Of a stretch of 64,000 nucleotides of DNA, positions 8,860 to 16,908 are shown piece after piece. Position numbers and translations under genes: made by a program. The DNA lies in the NCBI RefSeq assembly GCF_900104575.1, contig NZ_LT629731.1:1347051-1411050 (forward strand), given 5' to 3'. The DNA comes from Bacillus tuaregi (lineage in GTDB: Bacteria; Bacillota; Bacilli; Bacillales; Cytobacillaceae). The notes beneath the pieces are model-generated. The model was not told where the DNA came from. It did not search any database and saw nothing but the letters and a program-made list of their open reading frames with translations. How positions within the stretch are numbered: the stretch's first letter is position 1; every line of letters starts with the position of its first letter.

Positions 8860-10362
8860 ATGAGTAGTGTTGTACAATCAACTAAAGATTGGGCCGCATT
8901 AAAAGAAAAGCTATTACATCGAGAGTGGAAGATGCTGATAGGCGGAAATCTAGTTGGTTCTGTTAGTGGGACGACTTATATAACCTATAGTCCCTCAACG
9001 GGCGAGTTTCTTGCTGATATTCCATTCGCCCAAAAGGAAGATGTTGAATTAGCTGTTGAAGCAGCTAAGCAGGCTTTCGAGGTTTGGAAAAAGGTTCCTC
9101 CGTTAGAGCGGGCAAAGAAGTTAAAAGTGTTAATAGAAGAGTTCAAAAAGCATGCAGATGAGTATGCAGTCCTGGATGCAGTAGACGGTGGAAATCCGGT
9201 TTCTGCCATGGTATCAGATGTTCAGCTTGCAGCAGATATGATGGAATATACCGTAGGATTAGCAACTGAAATCAAAGGGGAAACGATTCCTTCAACAGGT
9301 TCTAATTGGCATCTGACAAAAAGAGAACCCTATGGAGTGATTGGGAGAATCATTCCCTATAATCATCCAATTATGTTTGCAGCGTCTAAGATTGTTGCCC
9401 CGCTTATTGCTGGAAATACAGTAGTCCTAAAAGCTCCTGATCAGTGTCCGCTATCATCACTTTTATTTGCAGAGCTATGCCAAGAGCTTTTACCAGCAGG
9501 GGTCGTGAATATCATAACAGGTGATGGAAGAACAACTGGTGATGCTTTGGTACGGAACAAAGAAATTAAACGGATTGCGTTAATCGGCAGTGTAGAAACT
9601 GGAAAGACGGTTTTAAAGTCGTCTGCAGAGGTGGGTATTAAGCACCTATCTTTGGAGTTGGGCGGAAAAAATGCGATGATTGTTTTTCCAGATGCAGATC
9701 TTTCAAAAGCAGTGGAGGGAGCTGTTCGTGGGATGAACTTTATGTGGTGTCAAGGTCAATCCTGTGGAAGCACGTCCCGGTTATTCTTACATGAAGATAT
9801 TCAAGATGAATTCATTCTGCGATTGATAAATAGAATAAACGAATTGAACATAGGTCTTCCAATTGACCCTGATACAGAGATGGGGTGCCTTGTTTCACAA
9901 GCTCAATATGACAAAGTAATGCATTATATTGAAACTGCTAAAGAAGAAGGGGCCGATTTGATTTATGGCGGTGGGAAACCTAAAGGGGATCAATTTAAAG
10001 ATGGGTTCTTTGTCGAGCCGACAGTGTTCAAGGATGTAACAGAAAATATGAAAATTTTTACGGATGAGATTTTTGGCCCGGTATTATCGATAATCAGCTG
10101 GGAAAATAAAGAAGATGTCTTCCGTCAAGCCAATAAACTACCATATGGCTTAACCGCTTCTGTTTGGACCAATCATTTTCCCACAGCGATTGAAACCGTT
10201 GATAGGATAGAAGCGGGATTCGTCTGGGTGAATGGAAGCTCAAGACATTTTATTGGTGTTCCTTACCAAGGATATAAGAATAGCGGTATTGGCTCTGAAG
10301 AAGGGCTGGAAGAAATCTTAAGCTATACACAGGTGAAAACGGTCAATTTTATGGTAGAGTGA
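8860..10362 (+). CDS. NAD(P)-dependent aldehyde dehydrogenase
   Basis: A 500-residue ALDH-superfamily enzyme; ATG 8860 is preceded by GGGAGG. Visible motifs are the N169-type IIPYNHP segment, the LELGGKN general-base glutamate motif (about residue 270), the GQSCGSTSR catalytic cysteine (about 300) and the EIFGPVLSI motif (about 400). It oxidises an aldehyde to a carboxylate with NAD(P)+ in the cytosol. As the last gene of the operon, right after a ThDP decarboxylase-like enzyme, it probably removes the aldehyde that enzyme makes. A strong terminator shared with the convergent LysR gene follows. A second ALDH lies at 60545-61999 in another catabolic cluster. Confidence 0.92.
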   Translation: MSSVVQSTKDWAALKEKLLHREWKMLIGGNLVGSVSGTTYITYSPSTGEFLADIPFAQKEDVELAVEAAKQAFEVWKKVPPLERAKKLKVLIEEFKKHADEYAVLDAVDGGNPVSAMVSDVQLAADMMEYTVGLATEIKGETIPSTGSNWHLTKREPYGVIGRIIPYNHPIMFAASKIVAPLIAGNTVVLKAPDQCPLSSLLFAELCQELLPAGVVNIITGDGRTTGDALVRNKEIKRIALIGSVETGKTVLKSSAEVGIKHLSLELGGKNAMIVFPDADLSKAVEGAVRGMNFMWCQGQSCGSTSRLFLHEDIQDEFILRLINRINELNIGLPIDPDTEMGCLVSQAQYDKVMHYIETAKEEGADLIYGGGKPKGDQFKDGFFVEPTVFKDVTENMKIFTDEIFGPVLSIISWENKEDVFRQANKLPYGLTASVWTNHFPTAIETVDRIEAGFVWVNGSSRHFIGVPYQGYKNSGIGSEEGLEEILSYTQVKTVNFMVE

Positions 10363-10373
10363 TTGTTTAGAAC

Positions 10374-10422
10374 GTCAATCTAACGAACTGAGGATATTCA
10401 GTTAAGTTAGATTGACTTTTTT
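10374..10422. terminator. Bidirectional terminator between the Rieske operon and LysR
   Basis: GTCAATCTAAC (10374-10384) pairs perfectly with GTTAGATTGAC (10406-10416), with inner AACTGA/TCAGTT pairing, followed by TTTTTT. It overlaps the 3' end of the minus-strand LysR gene. Confidence 0.9.
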
Positions 10423-11355
10423 AGTTAACTGTAGATTTTCAGCTGCATTTTCTAAAATAAAGTTCTTAAAGGTGTTGATGGTAGGCGGCAAATATACATC
10501 TTCTTTCATAATCATATAATTATTGATTTCAGCTTTGTACGTATTCGTAATGGGAACTTCCGTTAATTCTCCGTTCTTTAGCTCTCGTTCAATGGTCATA
10601 CGTGGAAGAAAACCAATTCCCAGCTGTGAGATAACAGCCATTTTAATGGATTCGATTTCATCCAACCGTAAAGATATATTACACTCGCTGAGGTTTAATC
10701 CAAGTTTTTGCAGTTCAATTTCAATAATTTCACCATGAGCTGTTTTAGGCAGTGAACCAATTAGCGGCGCTTTTTTCAAAATTTCTTGAATTGATCCATT
10801 CCAGGCTGCCCATTCAGAGCCAGCGGCACATACAAGCACCCAGTGATCTTTTTGGATTAAATAGGTTACGAGTCCCGGAGGGGGAGCTTGTTCGTTGGAG
10901 AACATGACGAAACCAGCATTGATTTTCTCTTCTAATACGTACTGACAGATTTGTTTGGTATTATCATAGTGAGTCGTTAATTCTAACTTTGGATATTGTT
11001 TCATGAAGTTAAGGATATATTGAGGTAACAAAAAGCGACCAATGGGACGGTTGCTTCCGATGGAGATTTCACCAGCTTCACCTGAAATTAACTCTTTCAG
11101 TGTTGAACGCAATTGTTTATCTAAGCTGAGTAATTGTGAAGCATATTGATGAACTAGAGTCCCGACTTCTGTTAGTTCAATATTATTTCCTTTTCGGACA
11201 AATAGCTTAGCACCAAATTTATTTTCTAGCGATTTTATTTGCATGCTTAGAGCAGGCTGTGTCATATGCAGACTTTGTGCTGCCTGAGTATAACTGCCAT
11301 ATTCGACCACATAATTGAAAAGCTGTATCTGATGAAGATTTACAGGTGTATCCAT
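10402..11355 (-). CDS. LysR-family transcriptional regulator
   Basis: A 317-residue regulator with an N-terminal winged helix-turn-helix (about residues 8-67; AAQSLHMTQPALSMQIKSLE is the recognition region) and a C-terminal periplasmic-binding-protein-like effector domain. The start codon follows a GTGGTGAT ribosome site on the minus strand. It converges on the Rieske/ALDH operon and shares its terminator, so it is the best local candidate to regulate that operon. LysR genes are more usually divergent from their target. The AT-rich palindrome at 11412-11435, about 60 bp before its start, may be an autoregulatory site. The effector is unknown. Confidence 0.9.
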   Translation of the reverse strand: MDTPVNLHQIQLFNYVVEYGSYTQAAQSLHMTQPALSMQIKSLENKFGAKLFVRKGNNIELTEVGTLVHQYASQLLSLDKQLRSTLKELISGEAGEISIGSNRPIGRFLLPQYILNFMKQYPKLELTTHYDNTKQICQYVLEEKINAGFVMFSNEQAPPPGLVTYLIQKDHWVLVCAAGSEWAAWNGSIQEILKKAPLIGSLPKTAHGEIIEIELQKLGLNLSECNISLRLDEIESIKMAVISQLGIGFLPRMTIERELKNGELTEVPITNTYKAEINNYMIMKEDVYLPPTINTFKNFILENAAENLQLTKKVNLT

Positions 11356-11411
11356 TAATAATCACCACTTTTTGATATGATGTAATAGGCTAAAGTATAT
11401 ATATTAGTCTA

Positions 11412-11435
11412 TATAATATCGATATAGATATTATA
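11412..11435. repeat. AT-rich perfect palindrome upstream of LysR
   Basis: TATAATATC (11412-11420) and GATATTATA (11427-11435) form a perfect 9-bp inverted repeat with a 6-bp spacer, in the 277-bp gap between the divergent LysR and HAD genes. It could be an operator, but such AT-rich palindromes arise easily by chance. Confidence 0.35.
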
Positions 11436-11632
11436 ATTATATAAGAAGCACTTGATATGTTTCAATAAATTAAGAATTTTTAGATAAAAGTGAAGTGAAG
11501 TTTGTTTACGAAGTCTATTTTCATTAATTTTGAACGAAGAAGTCTGCCTATTACTTCCTAGAAAAAATAGAATACCCAGGAAGAAAACTGTTAAAATAGA
11601 AGGAAAAGTAGAGGAAAGTGTGGGAGTAGCCT

Positions 11633-12277
11633 TTGAAATATGTGATGTTTGATTTTGATGGTACATTAGCCGATTCAAGCGATGTTTTTATGAAGGCCTG
11701 GAATACATATGCGGAGCAATACGATTTTCTTCCTGTTGTGAAGGAGGATTTGATCTTAACAAGAAATATGACCATTCAGCAGAGAGCGAAGCAATTTCGC
11801 TTTCCTATGCGTAAGTTACCGATGATATTACCTAAAATTTATCGCTATTTTAAAGAAAATATGAATGATGTAAAGCTGTTTGACGGGATAAAAGAAATGC
11901 TTGATACACTCGCAGAAAAGGGCTATCACATTACGATCCTGTCGTCCAACGCAAAGGAAAATATTGAGTTACTGTTAGAGCGGGAGCAAATAGATTCTGT
12001 TTCACAGGTGCTGAGCTCTAGTAAATTATTTGGCAAGGATACGGTCATCAAGAGGTTTTTGAAGCAGCAGCAGCTTCAGTCTGAACAGCTATTGTATGTG
12101 GGGGATGAAGTGCGGGACATTATAGCCTGCAACAAAGTCAGCGTTCCGTTTACGTGGGTCAGCTGGGGCTTAGATGGCTTGGAATTGGTCGCGAAGGAAG
12201 AACCCAAATATATTGTACATACACGGGAGGAGTTACTAGAAACCTTACTGCAGCATTCCGTTGTAATTGAAAATTAA
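11633..12277 (+). CDS. HAD-superfamily hydrolase (phosphatase-like)
   Basis: A 214-residue cytoplasmic protein starting at TTG 11633 after a GGGAG site. HAD motif I is FDFDGTLADS (about residues 6-15, nucleophile D plus acid/base D), motif II is the SSN around residue 104, and motif IV is GDEVRD around residue 160. The helical cap between motifs I and II fits phosphoglycolate-phosphatase-like members. The substrate is unknown. Part of this gene (11882-11991) recurs as a broken fragment at 14687-14795, so a duplication has occurred around the intervening V4R/GGDEF-EAL pair. Confidence 0.88.
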   Translation: MKYVMFDFDGTLADSSDVFMKAWNTYAEQYDFLPVVKEDLILTRNMTIQQRAKQFRFPMRKLPMILPKIYRYFKENMNDVKLFDGIKEMLDTLAEKGYHITILSSNAKENIELLLEREQIDSVSQVLSSSKLFGKDTVIKRFLKQQQLQSEQLLYVGDEVRDIIACNKVSVPFTWVSWGLDGLELVAKEEPKYIVHTREELLETLLQHSVVIEN

Positions 12278-12370
12278 GAATGGTGGGGAGGGAATATCGA
12301 TTGATGAATCAGATAATTCCTCAAGCAAAAATAATGAAATAAAACGAAACATCTGCAATTCTATTTAAAG

Positions 12371-12413
12371 AAGGATCAGTCACCGCATACAATGAATGCT
12401 GGTACTGATCCTT
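12371..12413. terminator. Bidirectional terminator between HAD and V4R genes
   Basis: AAGGATCAGT (12371-12380) pairs perfectly with ACTGATCCTT (12404-12413), with extra ACC/GGT pairing inside, and is followed by TCGTTTT on the plus strand. It serves the convergent HAD and V4R genes. Confidence 0.8.
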
Positions 12414-12429
12414 TCGTTTTCGAAGATAA

Positions 12430-12900
12430 TTAGATAGTTGTACATCTATTCTGTTCAAATCGAACCCAGTATTCACAATGCTCATCACCATTAACATTGC
12501 ATTTTACCTCTCGTACGCTTACAGCCCCGTCGTATGTCATAGAGATAGCACCTTCTAAAATAGCACCTTCTAAATCACAAACTAAATGACCTTCATGAAA
12601 AGGAAGTCCTTTACAGAAGCAATCTTCAATAACAATATGTAAATCGTGTTCGGTTTGATGGAGAATATGTGGCACACCAATCTTTAATTCTTGAAAAACA
12701 GATAATACGTCATCCAATGACTGAACGGGAAGGCTTTTTCCAATTTCTCTGCCAACCGTAATGGTCGTGTTTTTTCCTTTGAGCGGTAGTCCTTGGTACA
12801 TGCCAATTAAGCGGACAGAGCGAAATAACTCAAGTGGAACAGATGGCCCTAGTTTTTTTCGGTCTATTTTCTTCATATCTTCAAATGTGAAAATTCGCAT
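12430..12900 (-). CDS. V4R-domain (4-vinyl reductase-type) protein, candidate sensor
   Basis: A 156-residue soluble protein, with GGAGGAATAAGAG before the ATG on the minus strand. The C-terminal half has the V4R pattern: a CFCKGLPFHEGHLVCDLEG stretch, then glycine-rich strands and a VKCNVNGDEHCEYWV ending, with four to five cysteines that could bind metal. V4R belongs to the same fold superfamily as H-NOX (heme NO-binding) and TRAPP/Bet3 proteins and often acts as a small-ligand sensor. It is divergent from a PAS-GGDEF-EAL gene and shares one FNR-type palindrome with it, so a sensor for cyclic-di-GMP control under low oxygen or NO is plausible. The ligand is unknown. Confidence 0.75.
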   Translation of the reverse strand: MRIFTFEDMKKIDRKKLGPSVPLELFRSVRLIGMYQGLPLKGKNTTITVGREIGKSLPVQSLDDVLSVFQELKIGVPHILHQTEHDLHIVIEDCFCKGLPFHEGHLVCDLEGAILEGAISMTYDGAVSVREVKCNVNGDEHCEYWVRFEQNRCTTI

Positions 12901-12944
12901 CTCTTATTCCTCCATAGAGCCTATTGTGGGTATAATCTGCTACC

Positions 12945-12986
12945 ATTATAGATTATTTTCATTTAGGAAAGTTTGATTTAAATCAA
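12945..12986 (-). promoter_or_regulatory. Class II FNR-type promoter, minus-strand arm (V4R gene)
   Basis: The palindrome TTGATTTAAATCAA (12973-12986) is centred 29.5 bp before a perfect minus-strand TATAAT (plus-strand ATTATA, 12945-12950). The predicted start is near 12938, about 38 bp before the V4R start codon. This is the mirror image of the plus-strand arm. Confidence 0.75.
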
Positions 12987-13014
12987 TTTCTCTCTATATA
13001 AATATCGTTATAAT
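12973..13014 (+). promoter_or_regulatory. Class II FNR-type promoter, plus-strand arm (PAS-GGDEF-EAL gene)
   Basis: The same TTGAT-N4-ATCAA palindrome (12973-12986, centre 12979.5) lies 29.5 bp before TATAAT (13009-13014). The predicted start near 13021 puts the activator at -41.5, as in class II FNR/CRP promoters. There is no good -35, which fits activator dependence. Confidence 0.8.
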
Positions 13015-13028
13015 GATAAGAATGATAA
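13014..13028. promoter_or_regulatory. Degenerate Fur-type site over the GGDEF-EAL start
   Basis: TGATAAGAATGATAA matches the 7-1-7 Fur consensus at 11 of 14 positions and overlaps the predicted transcription start. It is weaker than the sites at 21186 and 23892. It is also readable as a direct repeat of AATGATA, so this is tentative. Confidence 0.35.
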
Positions 13029-13045
13029 TTTTGGAGGAAAACTGT

Positions 13046-14683
13046 ATGAAACCACCCGCCCTTTCAGTAACCAGCGATCTGTTCGATCAGATAGCAGCAA
13101 ATGTATTCATCACGAATCAGAACGGATGTATTCTAACTGTAAATTCATTCTATTTAAATAGGAGCGGTTATACTCTTGAGGAGGTTATCGGTCATACCAT
13201 TCAAGACTTTATAGAGGGGCTGGATCATCCAAATGGGGATTTGCAAGAAGAGGTGAGGCTGAAAATAAAAGGGAAACGTGCGGTACTCCAACAACTTCTA
13301 GTTAATCCAAGAAACCGGACTGTGACAGCAGAACCCTATACCATTTGGCTCTTGAAGGACTTTCAAGTATGCGGATACGATTCCTTAACCAATCTGCCCA
13401 ATCGTCACCTGATGAATCAAGAGATACAGAGAGCAATCGTTCAAGCACAGAAAAACAAATCAATTTTTGCTGTATTATTTTTGGATTTGGATCGCTTTAA
13501 ATTTGTCAATGATACATTGGGGCATTCATATGGTGATGATTTACTGCAGGAGGTCTCGGTGCGGATTAGAAAGGCCATTGGGACAAATCATACAATTTCC
13601 CGTATGGGTGGTGATGAATTTGTGTGCCTGCTGGAAGAAATTGAGAATGGACGTGAGGCAGAGGAAGTAGCGAGAAGAATCATTGATCAATTTTCCTTGC
13701 CGTTTCTTTTAAAAGAAACAGACCTTTATATGACCACAAGTATTGGAATCAGTTTGTACCCATTTGATGGTGACGAAGCGGATGTTCTGATTACCAATGC
13801 TGATTCTGCGATGTACGGTGCGAAGAAAAAGGGCAGGAATCAATATTCTAAAGCAAAGGTTGAATGGAATGCCGGGGGCTATGAAAAACTACTACTTGAA
13901 AACAGTTTGCGACAAGCAATAAAGGAGAATCAATTTGTCCTACACTTTCAGCCGCAAATACAGGTAAAGAAGAACCAAATTATGTCTATGGAGGCATTAA
14001 TCCGTTGGAATCATCCAGATTTAGGACTCCTGATGCCCGGAGAATTTATTCCAATCGCAGAGGAAAGTGGATTAATCCTGCAAATCGGTGACTGGGTATT
14101 ACGAACTGCTTGCGAAAAAATGAAACAGTGGCTTTATCATGGAAATCCGCCGATTCGAGTGGCAGTTAATTTAGCAGCCGGACAGTTTCTCCAAAGAAAT
14201 TTTGTGGAAAAAGTAAGACAAATCCTGGTGGATACGTCTTTGGATGCCTCTTATCTGGAGCTTGAGATAACAGAAAATATGGTCATGAACGATGTTAAGA
14301 CAGGGATTCAAGTCCTTCGCCAATTAAAGCAGCTAGGTGTCTATATTTCGATTGATGACTTTGGTACAGGTTATTCCTCACTTAATTATTTAAAGGAATT
14401 GACGGTCGATACATTAAAAATTGACCGTTCATTTATCTTTGATATTGAAAAAAATCCTAACAGTGTGGTTTTAACAAAGGCCATTACCGCTCTCGCACAT
14501 GATTTAAAATTGAACGTCGTTGCAGAAGGAGTTGAAACCTACAAACAACTATCACTCGTAAAACAATGCTCTTGTGATACTATACAAGGCTATTATTTCA
14601 CAAAGCCCCTTAGCTATGAAGAAACGGTATCGTATATACAAAGCTATGAAAAAAGTGGAGGGCGACTCCAACACCTTCTTTGA
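13046..14683 (+). CDS. PAS-GGDEF-EAL cyclic-di-GMP turnover protein
   Basis: A 545-residue soluble protein; ATG 13046 follows TTGGAGG. An N-terminal PAS domain (about residues 5-115; NGCILTVNSFYLNRSGYTLEEVIG) precedes a GGDEF domain with intact RMGGDEF near residue 190 and an EAL domain with MEALIRW near 320, DDFGTGYSSL near 440 and AEGVET near 495. Both catalytic signatures are intact, so synthase, phosphodiesterase or both are possible. There is no membrane segment. It is divergent from a V4R protein with a shared FNR-type box, suggesting low-oxygen or NO-responsive control. A decayed copy of part of the upstream HAD gene begins three bases after its stop codon. Confidence 0.9.
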   Translation: MKPPALSVTSDLFDQIAANVFITNQNGCILTVNSFYLNRSGYTLEEVIGHTIQDFIEGLDHPNGDLQEEVRLKIKGKRAVLQQLLVNPRNRTVTAEPYTIWLLKDFQVCGYDSLTNLPNRHLMNQEIQRAIVQAQKNKSIFAVLFLDLDRFKFVNDTLGHSYGDDLLQEVSVRIRKAIGTNHTISRMGGDEFVCLLEEIENGREAEEVARRIIDQFSLPFLLKETDLYMTTSIGISLYPFDGDEADVLITNADSAMYGAKKKGRNQYSKAKVEWNAGGYEKLLLENSLRQAIKENQFVLHFQPQIQVKKNQIMSMEALIRWNHPDLGLLMPGEFIPIAEESGLILQIGDWVLRTACEKMKQWLYHGNPPIRVAVNLAAGQFLQRNFVEKVRQILVDTSLDASYLELEITENMVMNDVKTGIQVLRQLKQLGVYISIDDFGTGYSSLNYLKELTVDTLKIDRSFIFDIEKNPNSVVLTKAITALAHDLKLNVVAEGVETYKQLSLVKQCSCDTIQGYYFTKPLSYEETVSYIQSYEKSGGRLQHLL

Positions 14684-14686
14684 CAA

Positions 14687-14795
14687 GACGGGATAAAGGA
14701 AATGCTTGATACACTGGAGAAAGGGGCTATCACATTACTATCCTGTCATCCAATGTAAAGGAACATATTGAGTTACTGTAAGAGAGGGAGCAAAT
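14687..14795 (+). pseudogene. Decayed fragment of the HAD hydrolase gene
   Basis: About 109 bp matches 11882-11991 inside the HAD gene with roughly ten substitutions and a 1-bp deletion near 14716. A TAA now interrupts the sequence that reads LLL in the intact gene. Shared stretches include ATGCTTGATACACT and ATTGAGTTACTGT. Both ends are missing, so it cannot be functional. The copy lies immediately after the GGDEF-EAL stop codon and before a terminator, which suggests a duplication or an insertion of the V4R/GGDEF-EAL pair. Confidence 0.85.
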
Positions 14796-14796
14796 C

Positions 14797-14828
14797 AAAA
14801 AACGCTTGGAATTTATTCAAGCGTTTTT
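14797..14828 (+). terminator. Terminator after the GGDEF-EAL gene
   Basis: AAAAAACGCTT (14797-14807) pairs with AAGCGTTTTT (14819-14828) around an 11-nt loop, with the T-run forming the 3' arm. It works in both directions in principle. Confidence 0.85.
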
Positions 14829-14970
14829 CAATCTTTCTATTTTTATTGACCAAATCTGACACTCCAAAAACTGAAGAGAAATAATTAAAATAAGGTTTTT
14901 CGATAATACTAAGCACTGTAAAAAGTAACAGGAATACAGGATCGGCTATCAGCTATGTGGAGGAAAGAGT

Positions 14971-16800
14971 ATGAAGGAAATAAAACCACCGAAAAAACCT
15001 CTTCTATATTATTATGGAATAACGCTTCTCATCATACTGCTGTTAAATTCGTTTATTTTTCCAGCTATTTTTGGGAATAAGGTAAACGAGATAGATTATG
15101 GCTCATTCCTAAATATGGTTGAGAATGGGAAGGTAGAAGAGGTTGAAATTGAAAATAACACGATTGTTTTTAAATCGAATGAAGGTGAAGAGGGGAAGCT
15201 CTACAAGACAGGAACCATTGAAGACCCTAAATTAGTCGATCGCTTACACGCAGCAGGTGTTGAATTCACGAGAGTCATTCCAAGGGAAACATCACCGATT
15301 CTTGGCTTCATGCTATCGTGGATTCTCCCTTTGATTATTTTCATTGCGATTGGCCAATGGGTTATGAAAAGAATGCAGAAAAAAATGGGAGGCGGGAATG
15401 CGCTTGCCTTTGGTAAAAGTAATGCAAAGGTCTTTGTCGAGGCCCAGACAGGGATTACCTTTGATGATGTAGCAGGGCAGGATGAAGCAAAGGAGGCTCT
15501 ACAGGAAATTGTTGATTACTTACACAATCCTAATAAATATAAGGACATCGGGGCTAATATTCCTAAGGGTGCCCTTTTAGTTGGACCTCCAGGGACAGGT
15601 AAAACCCTGCTTGCCAAAGCGGTTGCGGGCGAATCGAAGGTTCCCTTCTTCTCCATTTCCGGCTCTGAATTTGTCGAGATGTTTGTTGGGATGGGGGCTT
15701 CGAGGGTAAGAGATTTATTTAAGCAAGCCCAGGAAAAGGCACCCTGTATTGTTTTTATTGATGAAATTGATGCAATTGGGAAGAGCCGAAATTCCGGGCC
15801 AATGGGTGGGAATGATGAACGAGAGCAAACATTAAACCAGCTATTAACGGAAATGGATGGCTTTGATGCGGATAAAGGCGTCGTGATTTTAGCAGCGAGT
15901 AACAGACCTGAAACGCTTGATAAAGCGCTGCTTCGACCAGGCCGCTTTGACCGCCGGGTTCCGGTTGAATTACCTGACCTAAAAGGTCGCGAGGCGATAT
16001 TAAAGGTCCATGCAAAGGAAGTAAAGCTTGAGGATGGAATTGATTTAAATGTGATTGCAAGAGCAACATCAGGGGCTTCCGGTGCAGATTTAGCGAATAT
16101 TATTAATGAAGGAGCGCTAAGAGCGGTGAGAATGGGGCGGAATAAAGTGTCTCAAAGCGATCTTGAGGAATCAGTTGAGGTTGTGATTGCCGGCTATCAA
16201 AGAAAAAATGCGGTTATTTCCATGAATGATAAATTAACGATTGCCTATCATGAGATTGGACATGCCTTAGTTGCAGCTAAGCAAAGTCATTCCGCACCTG
16301 TTCATAAAATAACGATAATTCCAAGAACCTCCGGTGCTTTAGGTTATACGATGCAAGTGGATGAGTCCGAGCAAATTCTCATGTCAAAGGAGCAGGCATT
16401 GGATAAAATTACAACCTTTATGGGCGGACGTGCTGCCGAAGAGGTGATTTTCCAGCGAATTACCTCTGGTGCCTCCAATGATATTGAACAGGCGACCAAA
16501 ATTGCACGGTCCATGGTAACAAGGTTTGGTATGTCAGAGGAATTTGATATGATGGCCCTTGAAACCGTTAATAACCAGTATTTAGGCGGAGATACGACGC
16601 TGCTAGTATCAGCGGAAACAGCAGCTAAAATCGATCGTGTCGTCCTCGAAATCATTAGAACCTGTCATCAGAAAGCGATACAAATATTAGAGGAAAACAA
16701 AGAAATATTACATGAATTAACGAAGTATCTAGTTGAAAAAGAAACCATAACCGGTGAGGAATTTATGAATATCCTCGAATCGAAAATTTCCTTACAGTAA
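14971..16800 (+). CDS. ftsH: ATP-dependent zinc metalloprotease FtsH
   Basis: A 609-residue membrane AAA+ protease; ATG 14971 follows GTGGAGG. It has a transmembrane helix at residues 13-34, an extracytoplasmic loop and a second helix at about 111-131. The AAA domain has Walker A GPPGTGKT (205-212), Walker B IVFIDEID and the arginine-finger region LLRPGRFDRR. The zinc protease motif is HEIGH (about 428), where most FtsH proteins have HEAGH. It degrades misfolded or short-lived membrane proteins. It lacks the long hydrophilic C-terminal tail common in Bacillus FtsH and lies away from tilS/hpt, so it is probably a second paralogue rather than the housekeeping copy. Confidence 0.92.
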   Translation: MKEIKPPKKPLLYYYGITLLIILLLNSFIFPAIFGNKVNEIDYGSFLNMVENGKVEEVEIENNTIVFKSNEGEEGKLYKTGTIEDPKLVDRLHAAGVEFTRVIPRETSPILGFMLSWILPLIIFIAIGQWVMKRMQKKMGGGNALAFGKSNAKVFVEAQTGITFDDVAGQDEAKEALQEIVDYLHNPNKYKDIGANIPKGALLVGPPGTGKTLLAKAVAGESKVPFFSISGSEFVEMFVGMGASRVRDLFKQAQEKAPCIVFIDEIDAIGKSRNSGPMGGNDEREQTLNQLLTEMDGFDADKGVVILAASNRPETLDKALLRPGRFDRRVPVELPDLKGREAILKVHAKEVKLEDGIDLNVIARATSGASGADLANIINEGALRAVRMGRNKVSQSDLEESVEVVIAGYQRKNAVISMNDKLTIAYHEIGHALVAAKQSHSAPVHKITIIPRTSGALGYTMQVDESEQILMSKEQALDKITTFMGGRAAEEVIFQRITSGASNDIEQATKIARSMVTRFGMSEEFDMMALETVNNQYLGGDTTLLVSAETAAKIDRVVLEIIRTCHQKAIQILEENKEILHELTKYLVEKETITGEEFMNILESKISLQ

Positions 16801-16870
16801 AGCTGATAGTCAATGGCTTTTCATACAGAATGGATAGAATAGAAGCAGAAACCTCCTTCTATAAAGAAAA

Positions 16871-16900
16871 GAACCGTTGTACTTATAAGTGCAACGGTTC
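16871..16900. terminator. Bidirectional terminator between ftsH and the AGCS gene
   Basis: GAACCGTTG with AC (16871-16882) pairs with GTGCAACGGTTC (16889-16900), a near-perfect 12-bp stem with a short AT loop. AAAGAAAA lies on its left and TAATAATATT on its right, so it can act on both strands. Confidence 0.8.
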
Positions 16901-16908
16901 TAATAATA

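Noticed and set aside
12301-12315. Fourth FNR-type box near TTGATGAATCAG
   Set aside because: It matches only the left half-site; ATCAA is not at the right spacing, and no -10 follows at 29.5 bp.
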